The notes under the pieces were generated by a model. The model was not told the origin of the DNA. It saw nothing but the letters and a program-made list of their open reading frames with translations, and did no database searches. Shown one piece after another: positions 54,477-62,893 of a stretch of DNA of 64,000 nt. The position numbers and the translations under genes are program-made. The first letter of the stretch is position 1. The number at the start of each line of letters is the position of its first letter. Source of the stretch: Rhizobium acidisoli (GTDB taxonomy: Bacteria; Pseudomonadota; Alphaproteobacteria; Rhizobiales; Rhizobiaceae); assembly GCF_002531755.2 (NCBI RefSeq), contig NZ_CP034998.1:806001-870000 (forward strand), read 5' to 3'.

Positions 54477-56099
54477 ATGAAAGCCTTCGCCGATCTCCTC
54501 GACCGCCTCGTTCTCACCCCCAGCCGCAACGGCAAGCTGAAGCTGCTCACCGATTATTTCCGCGACACGCCGGACCCTGATCGCGGCTACGGCCTTGCCG
54601 CCATCGCCGGCACGCTTGAAGTGCGCAACGTCAAGCCCGCCATGCTGCGCGAACTGGTGCTGGAGCGCATGGACGAGGTGTTGTTCCGTTATTCCTACGA
54701 TTATGTCGGCGATCTCGCCGAAACCATCTCGCTGGTCTGGGACAATGAGCGGGATATCGACCGCTCGGCCCTTTCCCAGCCGCGTCTCGGGACTGTTGTC
54801 ACCGATATGAATGCGCTCGGCCGCACCGAAGTGCGCGGCTTCGTCCGCGACCTGCTCGATCGGCTGGATTCCTCCGGCCGGTTCGCTTTCATCAAGCTGG
54901 CGACCGGCGCCATGCGCATCGGCGTTTCTGCCCGTCTTGCCAAACAGGCGCTGGCCGATCTCGGCGATAAGGACGTCACCGAAATCGAAACGCTCTGGCA
55001 CGGCCTGCAGCCGCCTTACGAGACATTGTTCGAATGGCTGGCGGGCGGCGAAAAACCGGTGCTGGCGACACCGGCGATCTTCCATTCGGTCATGCTTGCC
55101 AATGCGGTGGAGGAGGGGGACCTTAACGGTCTCGATCCGGCCAATTACGCCGCCGAATGGAAATGGGACGGCATCCGTGTCCAGCTCTCCCGCTCCGGCG
55201 ATCGGCGCAAGATCTATTCCCGCTCCGGCGACGATATTTCGGGCGCCTTTCCCGATATTCTCGACGCCATCAGTTTTTCCGGCGTCGTCGACGGCGAGCT
55301 GCTGGTCGGCGGCACCGCCCGTTCCAACAGTCCGACCCGCACCTTCTCCGACCTGCAGCAGCGCCTCAATCGCAAGACGGTGACGGCAAAGATGCTTTCC
55401 GACTACCCCGCCTTCATCCGCACCTACGACCTGCTCTTCGACGATGACGAGGATGTACGAGGCCGTGGCTATATCGATCGGCGCGATCGGCTGGCCGAGA
55501 TCATCGACCGCGCTCCCCACGACCGCTTCGACCTCTCGCCGCTCGTGCCTTTCTCGTCCTGGGAGGAGCTCGACCGTCTCCGTGCCGCCCCGCCAGATCC
55601 GGTCATCGAGGGCGTGATGATCAAGCGGCGCGACAGCATCTACCAGGCCGGCCGGATGAAGGGCCCCTGGTTCAAGTGGAAGCGCAATCCCTATAATGTC
55701 GATGCGGTGCTGATGTATGCCCAGCGCGGCCACGGCAAGCGCTCGAGCTACTATTCCGATTTCACCTTCGGCGTCTGGGCCGACGATGAGGACGGCGAAC
55801 AGCTGGTGCCCGTCGGCAAGGCCTATTTCGGTTTCACCGATGCCGAGCTCGAAGTGCTCGACAAGTTCGTGCGCAACAATACCACCGAGCGTTTCGGACC
55901 GGTGCGCGCCGTGCGCGCCGACAAGGATTTCGGCTTCGTCGTCGAAGTGGCCTTTGAAGGCATCAACCGCTCGACCCGGCACAAATCGGGCGTCGCCATG
56001 CGCTTTCCCCGTATCGCCCGTCTTCGCCCCGACAAGCCCACTTATGAGGCCGATCGGCTGCGCACGCTGATCGCCATGATCGACGCCAAGCCGGGGTGA
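54477..56099 (+). CDS. ATP-dependent DNA ligase (damage-response type)
   Basis: This 540-aa protein has the nucleotidyltransferase motif K-x-D-G at Lys229 (EWKWDGIR), where AMP is attached. An N-terminal helical domain precedes it, and a C-terminal OB domain ends with RFPRIARLRPDKP. It joins DNA ends with ATP, separately from the housekeeping NAD+ ligase. It matches the PP_1105-type ligase linked to cisplatin or crosslink repair. It follows the exonuclease gene, with a repeat between. Confidence 0.87.
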   Translation: MKAFADLLDRLVLTPSRNGKLKLLTDYFRDTPDPDRGYGLAAIAGTLEVRNVKPAMLRELVLERMDEVLFRYSYDYVGDLAETISLVWDNERDIDRSALSQPRLGTVVTDMNALGRTEVRGFVRDLLDRLDSSGRFAFIKLATGAMRIGVSARLAKQALADLGDKDVTEIETLWHGLQPPYETLFEWLAGGEKPVLATPAIFHSVMLANAVEEGDLNGLDPANYAAEWKWDGIRVQLSRSGDRRKIYSRSGDDISGAFPDILDAISFSGVVDGELLVGGTARSNSPTRTFSDLQQRLNRKTVTAKMLSDYPAFIRTYDLLFDDDEDVRGRGYIDRRDRLAEIIDRAPHDRFDLSPLVPFSSWEELDRLRAAPPDPVIEGVMIKRRDSIYQAGRMKGPWFKWKRNPYNVDAVLMYAQRGHGKRSSYYSDFTFGVWADDEDGEQLVPVGKAYFGFTDAELEVLDKFVRNNTTERFGPVRAVRADKDFGFVVEVAFEGINRSTRHKSGVAMRFPRIARLRPDKPTYEADRLRTLIAMIDAKPG

Positions 56100-56217
56100 G
56101 GGCCAATCTCCTGTGCAACAATGCCGCAGTCCCAAAATTTCAACAGGATGTGTATTGGCGGCAACGATCTTCCGGTGCAAATCTTCTGTGCCGGGGAAGT
56201 GATTTGGGTGCTGCGTT

Positions 56218-57138
56218 ATGAGCTCGCATGAACGAAATGCCTTTTTCCGCCAACGCCGTGCCGTGCTGGCGGGTCTTGCCGGCGCACTCGTCCTGCCGCA
56301 AGTGGCAGCGGCGTTCGATGTTCCGGATGAACCGCGGCTTGCCAAGCATGACTATGCCAAGGTCCGCCACCAGTTCCGCACCAAGCTTTTGCAGAAGGGC
56401 CCGGCACCGGACAAATACGAACCGCTGAACGCGCCGGCCGACGCCGACAAGATCTTTTACCGCTCCGGCTACGGCGAACTTGAGCTCGCCGCCTGGGTCT
56501 CGAAGTATAAGCGTGAGCGGGCCGCCAAGCCCGCGGTGCTCTTCCTGCACGGCGGCAATGCCATGGGCATCGGCCATTGGCAGTTGATGAAACCCTATAT
56601 GGATGCCGGCTACGTCGTGATGATGCCGTCGCTGCGCGGCGAAAACGGCCAGATGGGCAATTTCTCCGGCTTCTACGACGAGGTCGACGACGTTCTTGCC
56701 GCCACCGAGCGGCTGGCGCATCTGCCGGGCGTCGATCCAGGGCGGCTGTTCATTGCTGGCCACAGCATCGGCGGCACGCTGACCATGCTGACGGCGATGA
56801 GCACTCAGAAATTCCGCGCCGCCGCGCCGATATCGGGCAATCCCGACGCCTTCCGCTTCTTCAAGCGCTATCCCCAGGATATCCGCTTCGACGACAGCAA
56901 TGCGCATGAGTTCGAAGTGCGGTCGGCGCTGTGTTACGCCCAGAGCTTCAAATGTCCCGTCCGTGTCGTCCACGGCACGGAAGAGGCCCATTTCAACGAT
57001 CGGGCCGATCTTCTCTCCCGCCGCGCCCGCGCCGCCGGCATCCATATCGAAACAGAAACCGTCGCCGGCAACCACACTTCGGCGCTGCCGGCCGAGATCG
57101 AACAGAGCATCCGCTTCTTCCACGGGGTGGCGGCCTGA
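56218..57138 (+). CDS. Tat-exported alpha/beta hydrolase
   Basis: This 306-aa protein begins with a twin-arginine signal (FRQRRAVLAGLAGALVLP) cleaved near residue 33. The hydrolase fold shows LFLHGGNAM, the nucleophile Ser in AGHSIGG, HGTEE near the acid position (Glu and not Asp is likely) and His in AGNHTS. Dienelactone-hydrolase or prolyl-oligopeptidase-like esterases are the nearest style. It is periplasmic, and the substrate is unknown. Confidence 0.75.
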   Translation: MSSHERNAFFRQRRAVLAGLAGALVLPQVAAAFDVPDEPRLAKHDYAKVRHQFRTKLLQKGPAPDKYEPLNAPADADKIFYRSGYGELELAAWVSKYKRERAAKPAVLFLHGGNAMGIGHWQLMKPYMDAGYVVMMPSLRGENGQMGNFSGFYDEVDDVLAATERLAHLPGVDPGRLFIAGHSIGGTLTMLTAMSTQKFRAAAPISGNPDAFRFFKRYPQDIRFDDSNAHEFEVRSALCYAQSFKCPVRVVHGTEEAHFNDRADLLSRRARAAGIHIETETVAGNHTSALPAEIEQSIRFFHGVAA

Positions 57139-57229
57139 TTTTTCGCCGCCGCTTCAAAGGCGTTTTGCTCGCTTCGTGATTTCCGGTTATTAGTGGCTTA
57201 CCGGTCTCCACAGGTGGTCGTCTCAAGTC

Positions 57230-57439
57230 ATGACTGGCAATATATTCTTCGCCGCCGCTGCCTTCACTTTAGCAGTTGTAATCTGGCTCATGCTTCCGCG
57301 CATCGCGAGCCGTCGCGACTTGACGAAAATGACTCCAGCCGAGCATGGCTGGTATGCCAAGCGGGTTTTTCCTCTGATGCTCCTGTTTGCCGCCTTCGCC
57401 ACTGCAGGAAGTTTAGCTGGGCAGTGGGGATGGCCCTGA
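57230..57439 (+). CDS. Small two-TM membrane protein
   Basis: This 69-aa protein has two hydrophobic segments (about 4-24 and 45-63) joined by a basic loop (RIASRRDLTKMTPAEHGWYAKR). The ATG at 57230 lacks a strong ribosome site. Composition is coding-like, and no frame on the other strand is better. The family is not recognised. Confidence 0.5.
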   Translation: MTGNIFFAAAAFTLAVVIWLMLPRIASRRDLTKMTPAEHGWYAKRVFPLMLLFAAFATAGSLAGQWGWP

Positions 57440-57584
57440 GGCATAGTGCTTTTTGCTGCGCCCTTCGGGTCGCATGCGTTGGCTTCCGGCCTTTCCCACC
57501 CTCAACACCAGCCTCGCGCCAGCCGCGGATGCCATCGTCACGATCGATATCGCTGTCTCGCCGATCGTTGATAAGGGTGGTTCC

Positions 57585-58391
57585 ATGAAATTTCTGCGCC
57601 GGGTCTTCCCGATTGCCGGGCTCGTCATTGCAGCCGGGTCGCTGAGCGGCTGCAACATCCTCATTCCCGATGTCGCCGCCGATTCGCCCGCCCGCTTCGT
57701 TCAGGAGACCTCGCCGGTCTTCTATCAGCCGCCGGGTGTCGATCCGCGCCGGGTGCGGCCGATACCCGATCAGCCGGTGCCGCAGACCCGCGAACTCTAC
57801 AAGACCCAGTTCCATCAGACCTACGGCCTGCCGGTCAGCAATCCGGTGCATATGGCCATGTATGGCGCGGTGCGCGACGAGGATTTCACCCTGCCGGCGA
57901 TCCCGGTCAGCCGGGTACAGCCGCAGTTCCTGCGCCAGGAAGTCGATTACCAGACGACCGAGCGCCCCGGCACGGTGATCGTCGATACCAAGGCGCATTT
58001 CCTCTATTTCGTCGAGGAAAACGGCAAGGCGTTGCGCTACGGCGTCGGCCTCGGCCGCGATGGTTACGCCTGGTCGGGCCGCGGCGTCATTCAGTGGAAG
58101 CAGAAATGGCCGCGCTGGACGCCGCCGGTCGAGATGGTCTCGCGCCAGCCCGAGGTTCGCGCCTTTTCGGCCGAAAACGGCGGCATGAATCCGGGGCTCC
58201 AGAACCCGCTCGGCGCCCGCGCCATGTATATCTTCAAGGACGGGCAGGATACGCTCTATCGCATCCACGGCACGCCCGACTGGCAGTCGATCGGCAAGGC
58301 CACCTCGTCGGGCTGCGTGCGCATGCTGAACCAGGATGTCGTCGATCTCTATGACCGCCTCCCTGCCAAGGCGGAGATCGTTGTGATGTAG
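57585..58391 (+). CDS. L,D-transpeptidase lipoprotein
   Basis: AAGGGTGG precedes the ATG at 57585, giving 268 aa. The signal peptide ends at the lipobox LSGC, so the protein is lipidated. The YkuD catalytic domain (about 130-268) shows the conserved HGTPDWQSIGK and SSGCVRM, with the active Cys. These enzymes form 3-3 crosslinks or attach lipoproteins to peptidoglycan. In rhizobia they link outer-membrane proteins to the wall. A paralogue follows directly (58566). Confidence 0.88.
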   Translation: MKFLRRVFPIAGLVIAAGSLSGCNILIPDVAADSPARFVQETSPVFYQPPGVDPRRVRPIPDQPVPQTRELYKTQFHQTYGLPVSNPVHMAMYGAVRDEDFTLPAIPVSRVQPQFLRQEVDYQTTERPGTVIVDTKAHFLYFVEENGKALRYGVGLGRDGYAWSGRGVIQWKQKWPRWTPPVEMVSRQPEVRAFSAENGGMNPGLQNPLGARAMYIFKDGQDTLYRIHGTPDWQSIGKATSSGCVRMLNQDVVDLYDRLPAKAEIVVM

Positions 58392-58565
58392 CGCTGCAAC
58401 AGCGCCGCTGATATCGTCGGCCCAAGGCCGGACACGTCTGCGTGAAGCTATGGTTTATTTGGCGCAAGCCGATAGATCTTCTGATGTTGTTCTCGGCATC
58501 GGACGAATCGCCGCTTACGCCAGATCTCGTCCGGCTCCCGCATCAGAGGAAATCAGTCCCGCGTC

Positions 58566-59300
58566 ATGAGCTTCGATAGACATCTTTCCCGCCGCAGCTT
58601 TCTTTCCTTTTCGGCATTGACCGCAGCCTCCGCGCTCACCGGCTGCGCCTCTTCGGCCAATACGGTCACATCGGGCGATACGACGATCATCTACCGTTCG
58701 CCGATGCGCCTGTTTCAATCGCCCGGGGCGTCGAGCGTGCCGAGTGGCGCCGAGCTTGCCGTCATGTATGGCCCTGTCGAGGATGGCGGCTTTCTCATTC
58801 CCGCCATTCCCTATGAGCAGATCGACCCGCGCTATTATCGCCAACGCGTTCTCGATCCCACCGGCCAGCCGCCCGGCACTATCGTCGTCGATACGCCGTC
58901 GCGCTTTCTCTATCTCGTCCAGGGTGACGGCATGGCGATGCGCTATGGCGTCGGCATCGGCCGCGAGGGTTTCGCCTGGCAGGGCTCGGGCGTCATCCAG
59001 TGGCGTCAGAAGTGGCCGCGCTGGAAGCCGCCGAACGAGATGGTCGCCCGCCAGCCCGAATTGGTTAAATATTCGATCGAGAACGGCGGCATGGAGCCGG
59101 GCCTGAAGAACCCGCTCGGCGCCCGCGCGCTCTATATCTTCTCGAACGGCGAAGACACGCTCTATCGCCTGCACGGCAATCCCGACTGGCGTTCGATCGG
59201 CAAGGCCGTCTCCTCGGGCTGCGTCAGATTGATGAACCAGGATATCATCGATCTCTACGACCGCGTGCCGACAAAGGCGCCGATCGTCGTCTTGCAGTGA
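58566..59300 (+). CDS. L,D-transpeptidase, Tat lipoprotein paralogue
   Basis: This 244-aa protein starts with a twin-arginine signal ([12 protein letters not shown]) and a lipobox (LTGC), so export would be by Tat, unlike its Sec-type neighbour. The YkuD domain repeats the family motifs: [11 protein letters not shown] and SSGCVRL with the active Cys. Sequence similarity and tandem position indicate duplication followed by a switch in export route. Both probably act on periplasmic peptidoglycan. Confidence 0.88.
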   Translation: MSFDRHLSRRSFLSFSALTAASALTGCASSANTVTSGDTTIIYRSPMRLFQSPGASSVPSGAELAVMYGPVEDGGFLIPAIPYEQIDPRYYRQRVLDPTGQPPGTIVVDTPSRFLYLVQGDGMAMRYGVGIGREGFAWQGSGVIQWRQKWPRWKPPNEMVARQPELVKYSIENGGMEPGLKNPLGARALYIFSNGEDTLYRLHGNPDWRSIGKAVSSGCVRLMNQDIIDLYDRVPTKAPIVVLQ

Positions 59301-59575
59301 CGTCAGCGGGGCGGTCGCGATCCGGCCGCCCCGGCTCAATCTTGCCCGGCCGAGCCGGCATTCCATGGGTAAATGCCCTCGTTTTCCACGCCCGGAAAAG
59401 TTTTATTTTCAGAAAACCATTGCTTAATTCGGTAAATAACCTACATGGTGCGTATCGAATTGCTTGCGACCTTTGTCCACGCGCTGAAGCGCTCCGTCAG
59501 ATATCCTCTCAACATCGATACGGCTTGTCGGACATTCTTCCGCAGGCGAACACAACGGTTGAAAAGGAGATCGTT

Positions 59576-59785
59576 ATGAATTCAGGCGTCGTCAAGTGGT
59601 TCAATGGCACCAAGGGTTTTGGCTTCATTCAGCCCGATGATGGTTCTACGGATGTTTTTGTCCACATTTCAGCGGTCGAACGCGCCGGCATGCGCGAACT
59701 CGTTGAAGGCCAGAAGATCCGCTACGATCTCGTCCGCGACAAGAAGTCGGGCAAGAATTCGGCTGACAACCTTCAGGCCGCATGA
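59576..59785 (+). CDS. cspA: Cold-shock protein CspA family
   Basis: The ATG at 59576 follows AAAAGGAGATC and gives 69 aa. It is a single OB-fold cold-shock domain with RNP1 KGFGFI and RNP2 VFVHI. It would bind single-stranded RNA and DNA. The about 275-bp upstream gap suggests a long leader as in other csp genes, but I could not define a fold. It lies upstream of rpsU, an association seen in many alphaproteobacteria. Confidence 0.9.
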   Translation: MNSGVVKWFNGTKGFGFIQPDDGSTDVFVHISAVERAGMRELVEGQKIRYDLVRDKKSGKNSADNLQAA

Positions 59786-59996
59786 TTTGTCATTCGCCTA
59801 TGCTGTCCAGATGCTGGCAGCGCGCTGACCACGGATGTACTGGCAGCGAGCTGACCGACTGGCGGAGAAATGGCTGAGTGACTGGAAGAGGTCGGGTGCC
59901 AACCCGGCCTTTTTGCTTTGATCGCCGGTATATAAGAATTGACCGCGACTATTCTGATTGACCGGTGAGCAGCCGAAGAGTTGAAGGGACGCTGAA

Positions 59997-60281
59997 ATGG
60001 GCAGACCAAACTATCAAATCGGCGATATGATCGTGCTGAAATCGGGCCTCACCCGTACGGCAAAAGCCGATAAGCGGTGCCGGATCGCCAGCATTCTGCC
60101 CAACGACCACGGGCATGTGCAATATCGCGTCCGGTTCGACGCTGAGAATTTCGAGCGGCGCATCACCGAGGCCGACATCGACACCGGGGAATCGCCCTCC
60201 AGGATTTCCCCCGAGGCAGCGGCCAAGTCTGATGGCGCCGAGCCTTGGCTGAAGTTTTCGAGCATCCGGACGGGCAAGTAG
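59997..60281 (+). CDS. Conserved hypothetical protein (94 aa)
   Basis: This soluble, basic protein has an SH3- or OB-like small beta-rich pattern ([37 protein letters not shown]). It is positioned between cspA and rpsU, and translation or RNA binding is possible. No ribosome site is strong. I do not recognise the family. Similar short proteins are common beside rpsU in rhizobia. Confidence 0.6.
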   Translation: MGRPNYQIGDMIVLKSGLTRTAKADKRCRIASILPNDHGHVQYRVRFDAENFERRITEADIDTGESPSRISPEAAAKSDGAEPWLKFSSIRTGK

Positions 60282-60337
60282 TCCCGCCGTTTTTACCATC
60301 ACAGCGCGGCCCGGCCGCCGACAGGAAGGATATCGTT

Positions 60338-60574
60338 TTGCAGGTTCTCGTCAGGGATAACAACGTCGATCAGGCGCTCCGCGTGCTCAAGAAGAAGATG
60401 CAGCGGGAAGGCCTGTTCCGGGAAATGAAGGCGCGCAGCGCTTTCGAAAAGCCGTCCGAGAAGCGCGCCCGCGAAAAGGCCGAAGCCATTCGCCGCCAGC
60501 GCAAGCTTGCCCGCAAGAAGCTGCAGCGCGAAGGTCTGCTGCCGGCGCCGAAGAAGGTACTTCGCGCCCGCTAA
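60338..60574 (+). CDS. rpsU: 30S ribosomal protein S21 (TTG start)
   Basis: The S21 N-terminus [14 protein letters not shown] begins at TTG 60338, preceded by AGGAAGGA. The upstream ATG at 60245 would add residues out of family. The 78-aa basic product has the S21 signature [15 protein letters not shown] and [13 protein letters not shown]. It binds the 30S platform and helps initiation. The rare TTG start may lower its expression. Alphaproteobacteria carry several S21 paralogues, so this may not be the only one. Confidence 0.9.
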   Translation: MQVLVRDNNVDQALRVLKKKMQREGLFREMKARSAFEKPSEKRAREKAEAIRRQRKLARKKLQREGLLPAPKKVLRAR

Positions 60575-60579
60575 TCCCC

Positions 60580-60597
60580 GGCCGCGGCATCGCGGCC
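60580..60597 (+). terminator. Hairpin after rpsU
   Basis: GGCCGCG (60580-60586) / CGCGGCC (60591-60597) is a perfect 7-bp stem with a GCAT loop. It lacks a T-run, so it acts only weakly or with Rho. Further CGCGG-type short repeats continue to about 60680. Confidence 0.4.
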
Positions 60598-60705
60598 AAC
60601 TGCGGACTCGCGGCATCGCGGTCAGCCGTGGCCTCACGGCTCGGCCGCGGAATCACGGCCCTTAGCCATGGCTAAGGCCTCCGGCATCACCTGAGAAAGG
60701 GGCAC

Positions 60706-60939
60706 ATGACCGCCACCAAGGGAGAATTCTTCAATCCCGCCAAGCTTTCGTCTCGCGACAAGGCGGAAGCGACCGATCACACGGCGCGCGCCATCATCGC
60801 GGCCGAGGCATCGGCCCGTGACAAGAAGACGGAAAAGCTGAAGGCCCTGCGTCTGCAGCAGGAGGCCGAGGCAGCACCTGAAGCAGCGCCCGCAAAGAAA
60901 CGCCGGTCGCCGGCCAAGGCGGCGGTGAAGCGGCCCTGA
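60706..60939 (+). CDS. Small Ala/Lys-rich hypothetical protein
   Basis: AAAGGGG precedes the ATG and gives 77 aa, rich in Ala, Lys, Glu and Arg and predicted mostly helical, with a basic Pro/Lys-rich tail (AKKRRSPAKAAVKRP). It looks like a nucleic-acid-binding or ribosome-associated protein. The position after rpsU fits, but no domain is recognised. Confidence 0.6.
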   Translation: MTATKGEFFNPAKLSSRDKAEATDHTARAIIAAEASARDKKTEKLKALRLQQEAEAAPEAAPAKKRRSPAKAAVKRP

Positions 60940-60981
60940 TCCTCAGGCCGACACCGTCTTAGGCTAACCAGGCGCATGTGG

Positions 60982-61461
60982 TCAGCCGCCGTTCGCGCCG
61001 GCCCGGCCGAGATTGCCCCGCAGCCGATGCAGCATGTCGCGCATGTCAGCCATTTCCTTGAGCGTGCAGCCTGCCGCTTGGCCGATCGCCGTCATGATCG
61101 TATCGATTTCCCCTTTCATTGCCTCACCTCTAGCGGTCAGCGACACGATCACCTGGCGCTCGTCGCGCAGGTCGCGCAGCCGCTTGATCAGCCCGCTTTG
61201 CTCCAGCCGTTTCAACAGCGGCGACAGCGTGCCGGAATCGAGGTCGAGCTGTTCGCCGATCGTCTTCACCGGCAGCTCGCCGCGTTCCCACAGCACCAGC
61301 ATCACCAGATATTGCGGATAGGTCAGGCCCACCCTGTCGAGGATCGGCTTGTAGGCGCGGGTGAAAGCATGCGCCGTTGCGTAGACCGCGAAGCACAGCT
61401 GCTTTTCCAGCCGTTTCTCCTCCTGCGGTATCTCCATCGTTTTTATCGTCTGCGCTCTCAT
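60982..61461 (-). CDS. ohrR: OhrR-type MarR regulator
   Basis: The ATG at 61461 (AAGG upstream) is taken, giving 159 aa. Other starts at 61437 and 61500 are possible. The redox Cys lies in EKQLCFAVYATAHAF near the N-terminus, where OhrR senses organic hydroperoxides. The winged HTH includes TIGEQLDLDSGTLSPLLKRLE and RDERQVIVSLT. Divergent from ohr across 134 bp containing a palindrome, it would repress both genes until the Cys is oxidised. Confidence 0.88.
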   Translation of the reverse strand: MRAQTIKTMEIPQEEKRLEKQLCFAVYATAHAFTRAYKPILDRVGLTYPQYLVMLVLWERGELPVKTIGEQLDLDSGTLSPLLKRLEQSGLIKRLRDLRDERQVIVSLTARGEAMKGEIDTIMTAIGQAAGCTLKEMADMRDMLHRLRGNLGRAGANGG

Positions 61462-61532
61462 ATCCATCATCCTTAAGGCCGTGATTGTCTTCTTTTCCAT
61501 GTCGAAATGCAATTTGCAAAATTCACTTGCGT

Positions 61533-61545
61533 ACAATTTAATTGT
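61533..61545. promoter_or_regulatory. Probable OhrR operator
   Basis: ACAATTTAATTGT (61533-61545) is a 13-bp perfect palindrome in the gap between ohrR and ohr, of the AT-rich type OhrR binds (TACAATTnAATTGTA-like). It would cover both divergent promoters. Confidence 0.7.
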
Positions 61546-61595
61546 GCGATAGTAAAAATCCAACCCGATCGAAGGGCCAACCAAAGGAGATCGTC

Positions 61596-62018
61596 ATGCC
61601 AATTCTCTATACGACCAAAGCCTCTGCCACCGGCGGCCGCGCCGGCCGCGCCGTTTCCGAAAACGGCGTTCTGGACGTGACGCTGACCGTTCCGAAGGAA
61701 CTCGGCGGCGACGGCGCGACCGGCACCAATCCCGAGCAGCTCTTCGCCGCCGGCTACTCCGCCTGCTTCCTCGGTGCCTTGAAATTTGTCGCGGGCCAGC
61801 AGAAGGTCAAGATTCCCGAGGAAACGACGGTCTCCGCCAAGGTCGGCATCGGCCCGCGCGAAGATGGCACCGGCTTCGGCATCGAAGTGGCCCTGACGGT
61901 CAACATTCCCGGTCTCGACCGCGAAACCGCCGAAAAGCTCGCCGCCGCAGCCCACATCGTCTGCCCCTACAGCCACGCCATGCGCACTTCGACCGAAGTT
62001 CCGGTCACGGTCTCCTGA
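61596..62018 (+). CDS. ohr: Organic hydroperoxide resistance protein
   Basis: AAAGGAGATC precedes the ATG at 61596, giving 140 aa. Both redox Cys lie in YSACFLGAL and HIVCPYSHA, the Ohr/OsmC signature. Ohr is a thiol-dependent peroxidase that reduces fatty-acid and other organic hydroperoxides, using lipoylated proteins. It is cytoplasmic and paired with ohrR. It has normal length and no fusions. Confidence 0.93.
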   Translation: MPILYTTKASATGGRAGRAVSENGVLDVTLTVPKELGGDGATGTNPEQLFAAGYSACFLGALKFVAGQQKVKIPEETTVSAKVGIGPREDGTGFGIEVALTVNIPGLDRETAEKLAAAAHIVCPYSHAMRTSTEVPVTVS

Positions 62019-62120
62019 TCCAGACGCTATCGGTGAAAATGCGGGCGACGGCTTCCGACTTCGGTTGGAGGCCGTCGCTTTTCTTGCTGCTGACACGAAC
62101 GGCGTGCTCGTCACATGGGT

Positions 62121-62217
62121 CCTCGGGTCAAGCCCGAGGACGACGGAGCAAGGGGCGACCTTTCGCCTCTAGCCAAGCGTACCCTCAATCTCCGTCGTGC
62201 TCGGGCTTGACCCGAGC
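62121..62217. repeat. Paired GGGCTTGACCC-type palindromes
   Basis: CCTCGGG-TCAAG-CCCGAGG (62121-62139) and GCTCGGG-CTTGA-CCCGAGC (62199-62217) are inverted relative to each other, as in the cluster at 34.2-34.6 kb. They fill the gap between ohr and the MarR gene. Confidence 0.6.
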
Positions 62218-62292
62218 ACCCACGCCCGGCCACTGTGGTTGCATGGCGGAACGACGCGATTTCTTGAGAACCCAAGGCGAGCTCCGCCCGCT

Positions 62293-62808
62293 CTAACCGG
62301 CCATCGCCCGCCCGTTGCGACGCGGCCGGCGAGGGGAGGCTTTCACCGTCTCACCCATCATCCCTGATACAGCCTGCAGATCCTGCCTCAGCCGTGCGGG
62401 GCCGCCTTCCGGCAGCGCGTCGTCGAGGGCGGCATGCGTGGTTTTCCAGATCGGCAGCGCCTCTGCCAGCGCAGCCTTGCCATCGGGCGTGAGACCAAGC
62501 AGCCGGCCACGCCGGTCTTTCGGATTTTCCATCACCGTCACCCAGCCCTTGCGCTGCAGCGGCTTCAGTGCCGCCGTCAGCGTCGTCTGGTCCATGGCAA
62601 GCAGCGCGGCGACCGGTCCCATCGGCGGCGGTTCCGGCCGGTTCAGCGACATCATCAGCGAAAACTGCCCGTTGGTCAGCCCGGCCGGCCGCAGCGCATC
62701 GTCGAACAGCCGGGCGAGCGCCCGTGCCGCCCGCTGCACATGCAGGCAGAGGCAGGTGTCGCGCACCAAGAGCGTCGTGGAAAAGGGAATCTCGACCGAA
62801 TTTGACAT
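62293..62808 (-). CDS. MarR-family transcriptional regulator
   Basis: This 171-aa protein has a MarR winged HTH: GLTNGQFSLMMSL, then AALLAMDQTTLTAALKPLQRKG and NPKDRRGRLLGLT. Three Cys cluster at its start (DTCLCLHVQRAAR), which may give redox sensitivity, as in OhrR-like members. The C-terminal 15 residues are basic. It is divergent from the DUF899 gene with a palindrome between them, so it probably controls that gene. Confidence 0.83.
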   Translation of the reverse strand: MSNSVEIPFSTTLLVRDTCLCLHVQRAARALARLFDDALRPAGLTNGQFSLMMSLNRPEPPPMGPVAALLAMDQTTLTAALKPLQRKGWVTVMENPKDRRGRLLGLTPDGKAALAEALPIWKTTHAALDDALPEGGPARLRQDLQAVSGMMGETVKASPRRPRRNGRAMAG

Positions 62809-62819
62809 GCTCTATTTCT

Positions 62820-62831
62820 ATTGATATCAAT
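62820..62831. promoter_or_regulatory. Probable MarR operator
   Basis: ATTGATATCAAT (62820-62831) is a perfect 12-bp palindrome 11 bp upstream of the MarR start and 62 bp before the divergent DUF899 gene. Confidence 0.55.
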
Positions 62832-62893
62832 GTATTTAGTCAAGGAGAAGGAGAGAGCCGGCTCGCCGGCAGCGCCGGAGGAGGGCGCATCCC

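Noticed and set aside
52647..56345. A 1232-codon open frame on the minus strand across the hydrolase, exonuclease and ligase genes
   Set aside because: It is antisense to genes with intact catalytic motifs, and its Asp/Gly/Arg/His-rich composition is the usual shadow of GC-rich coding DNA.
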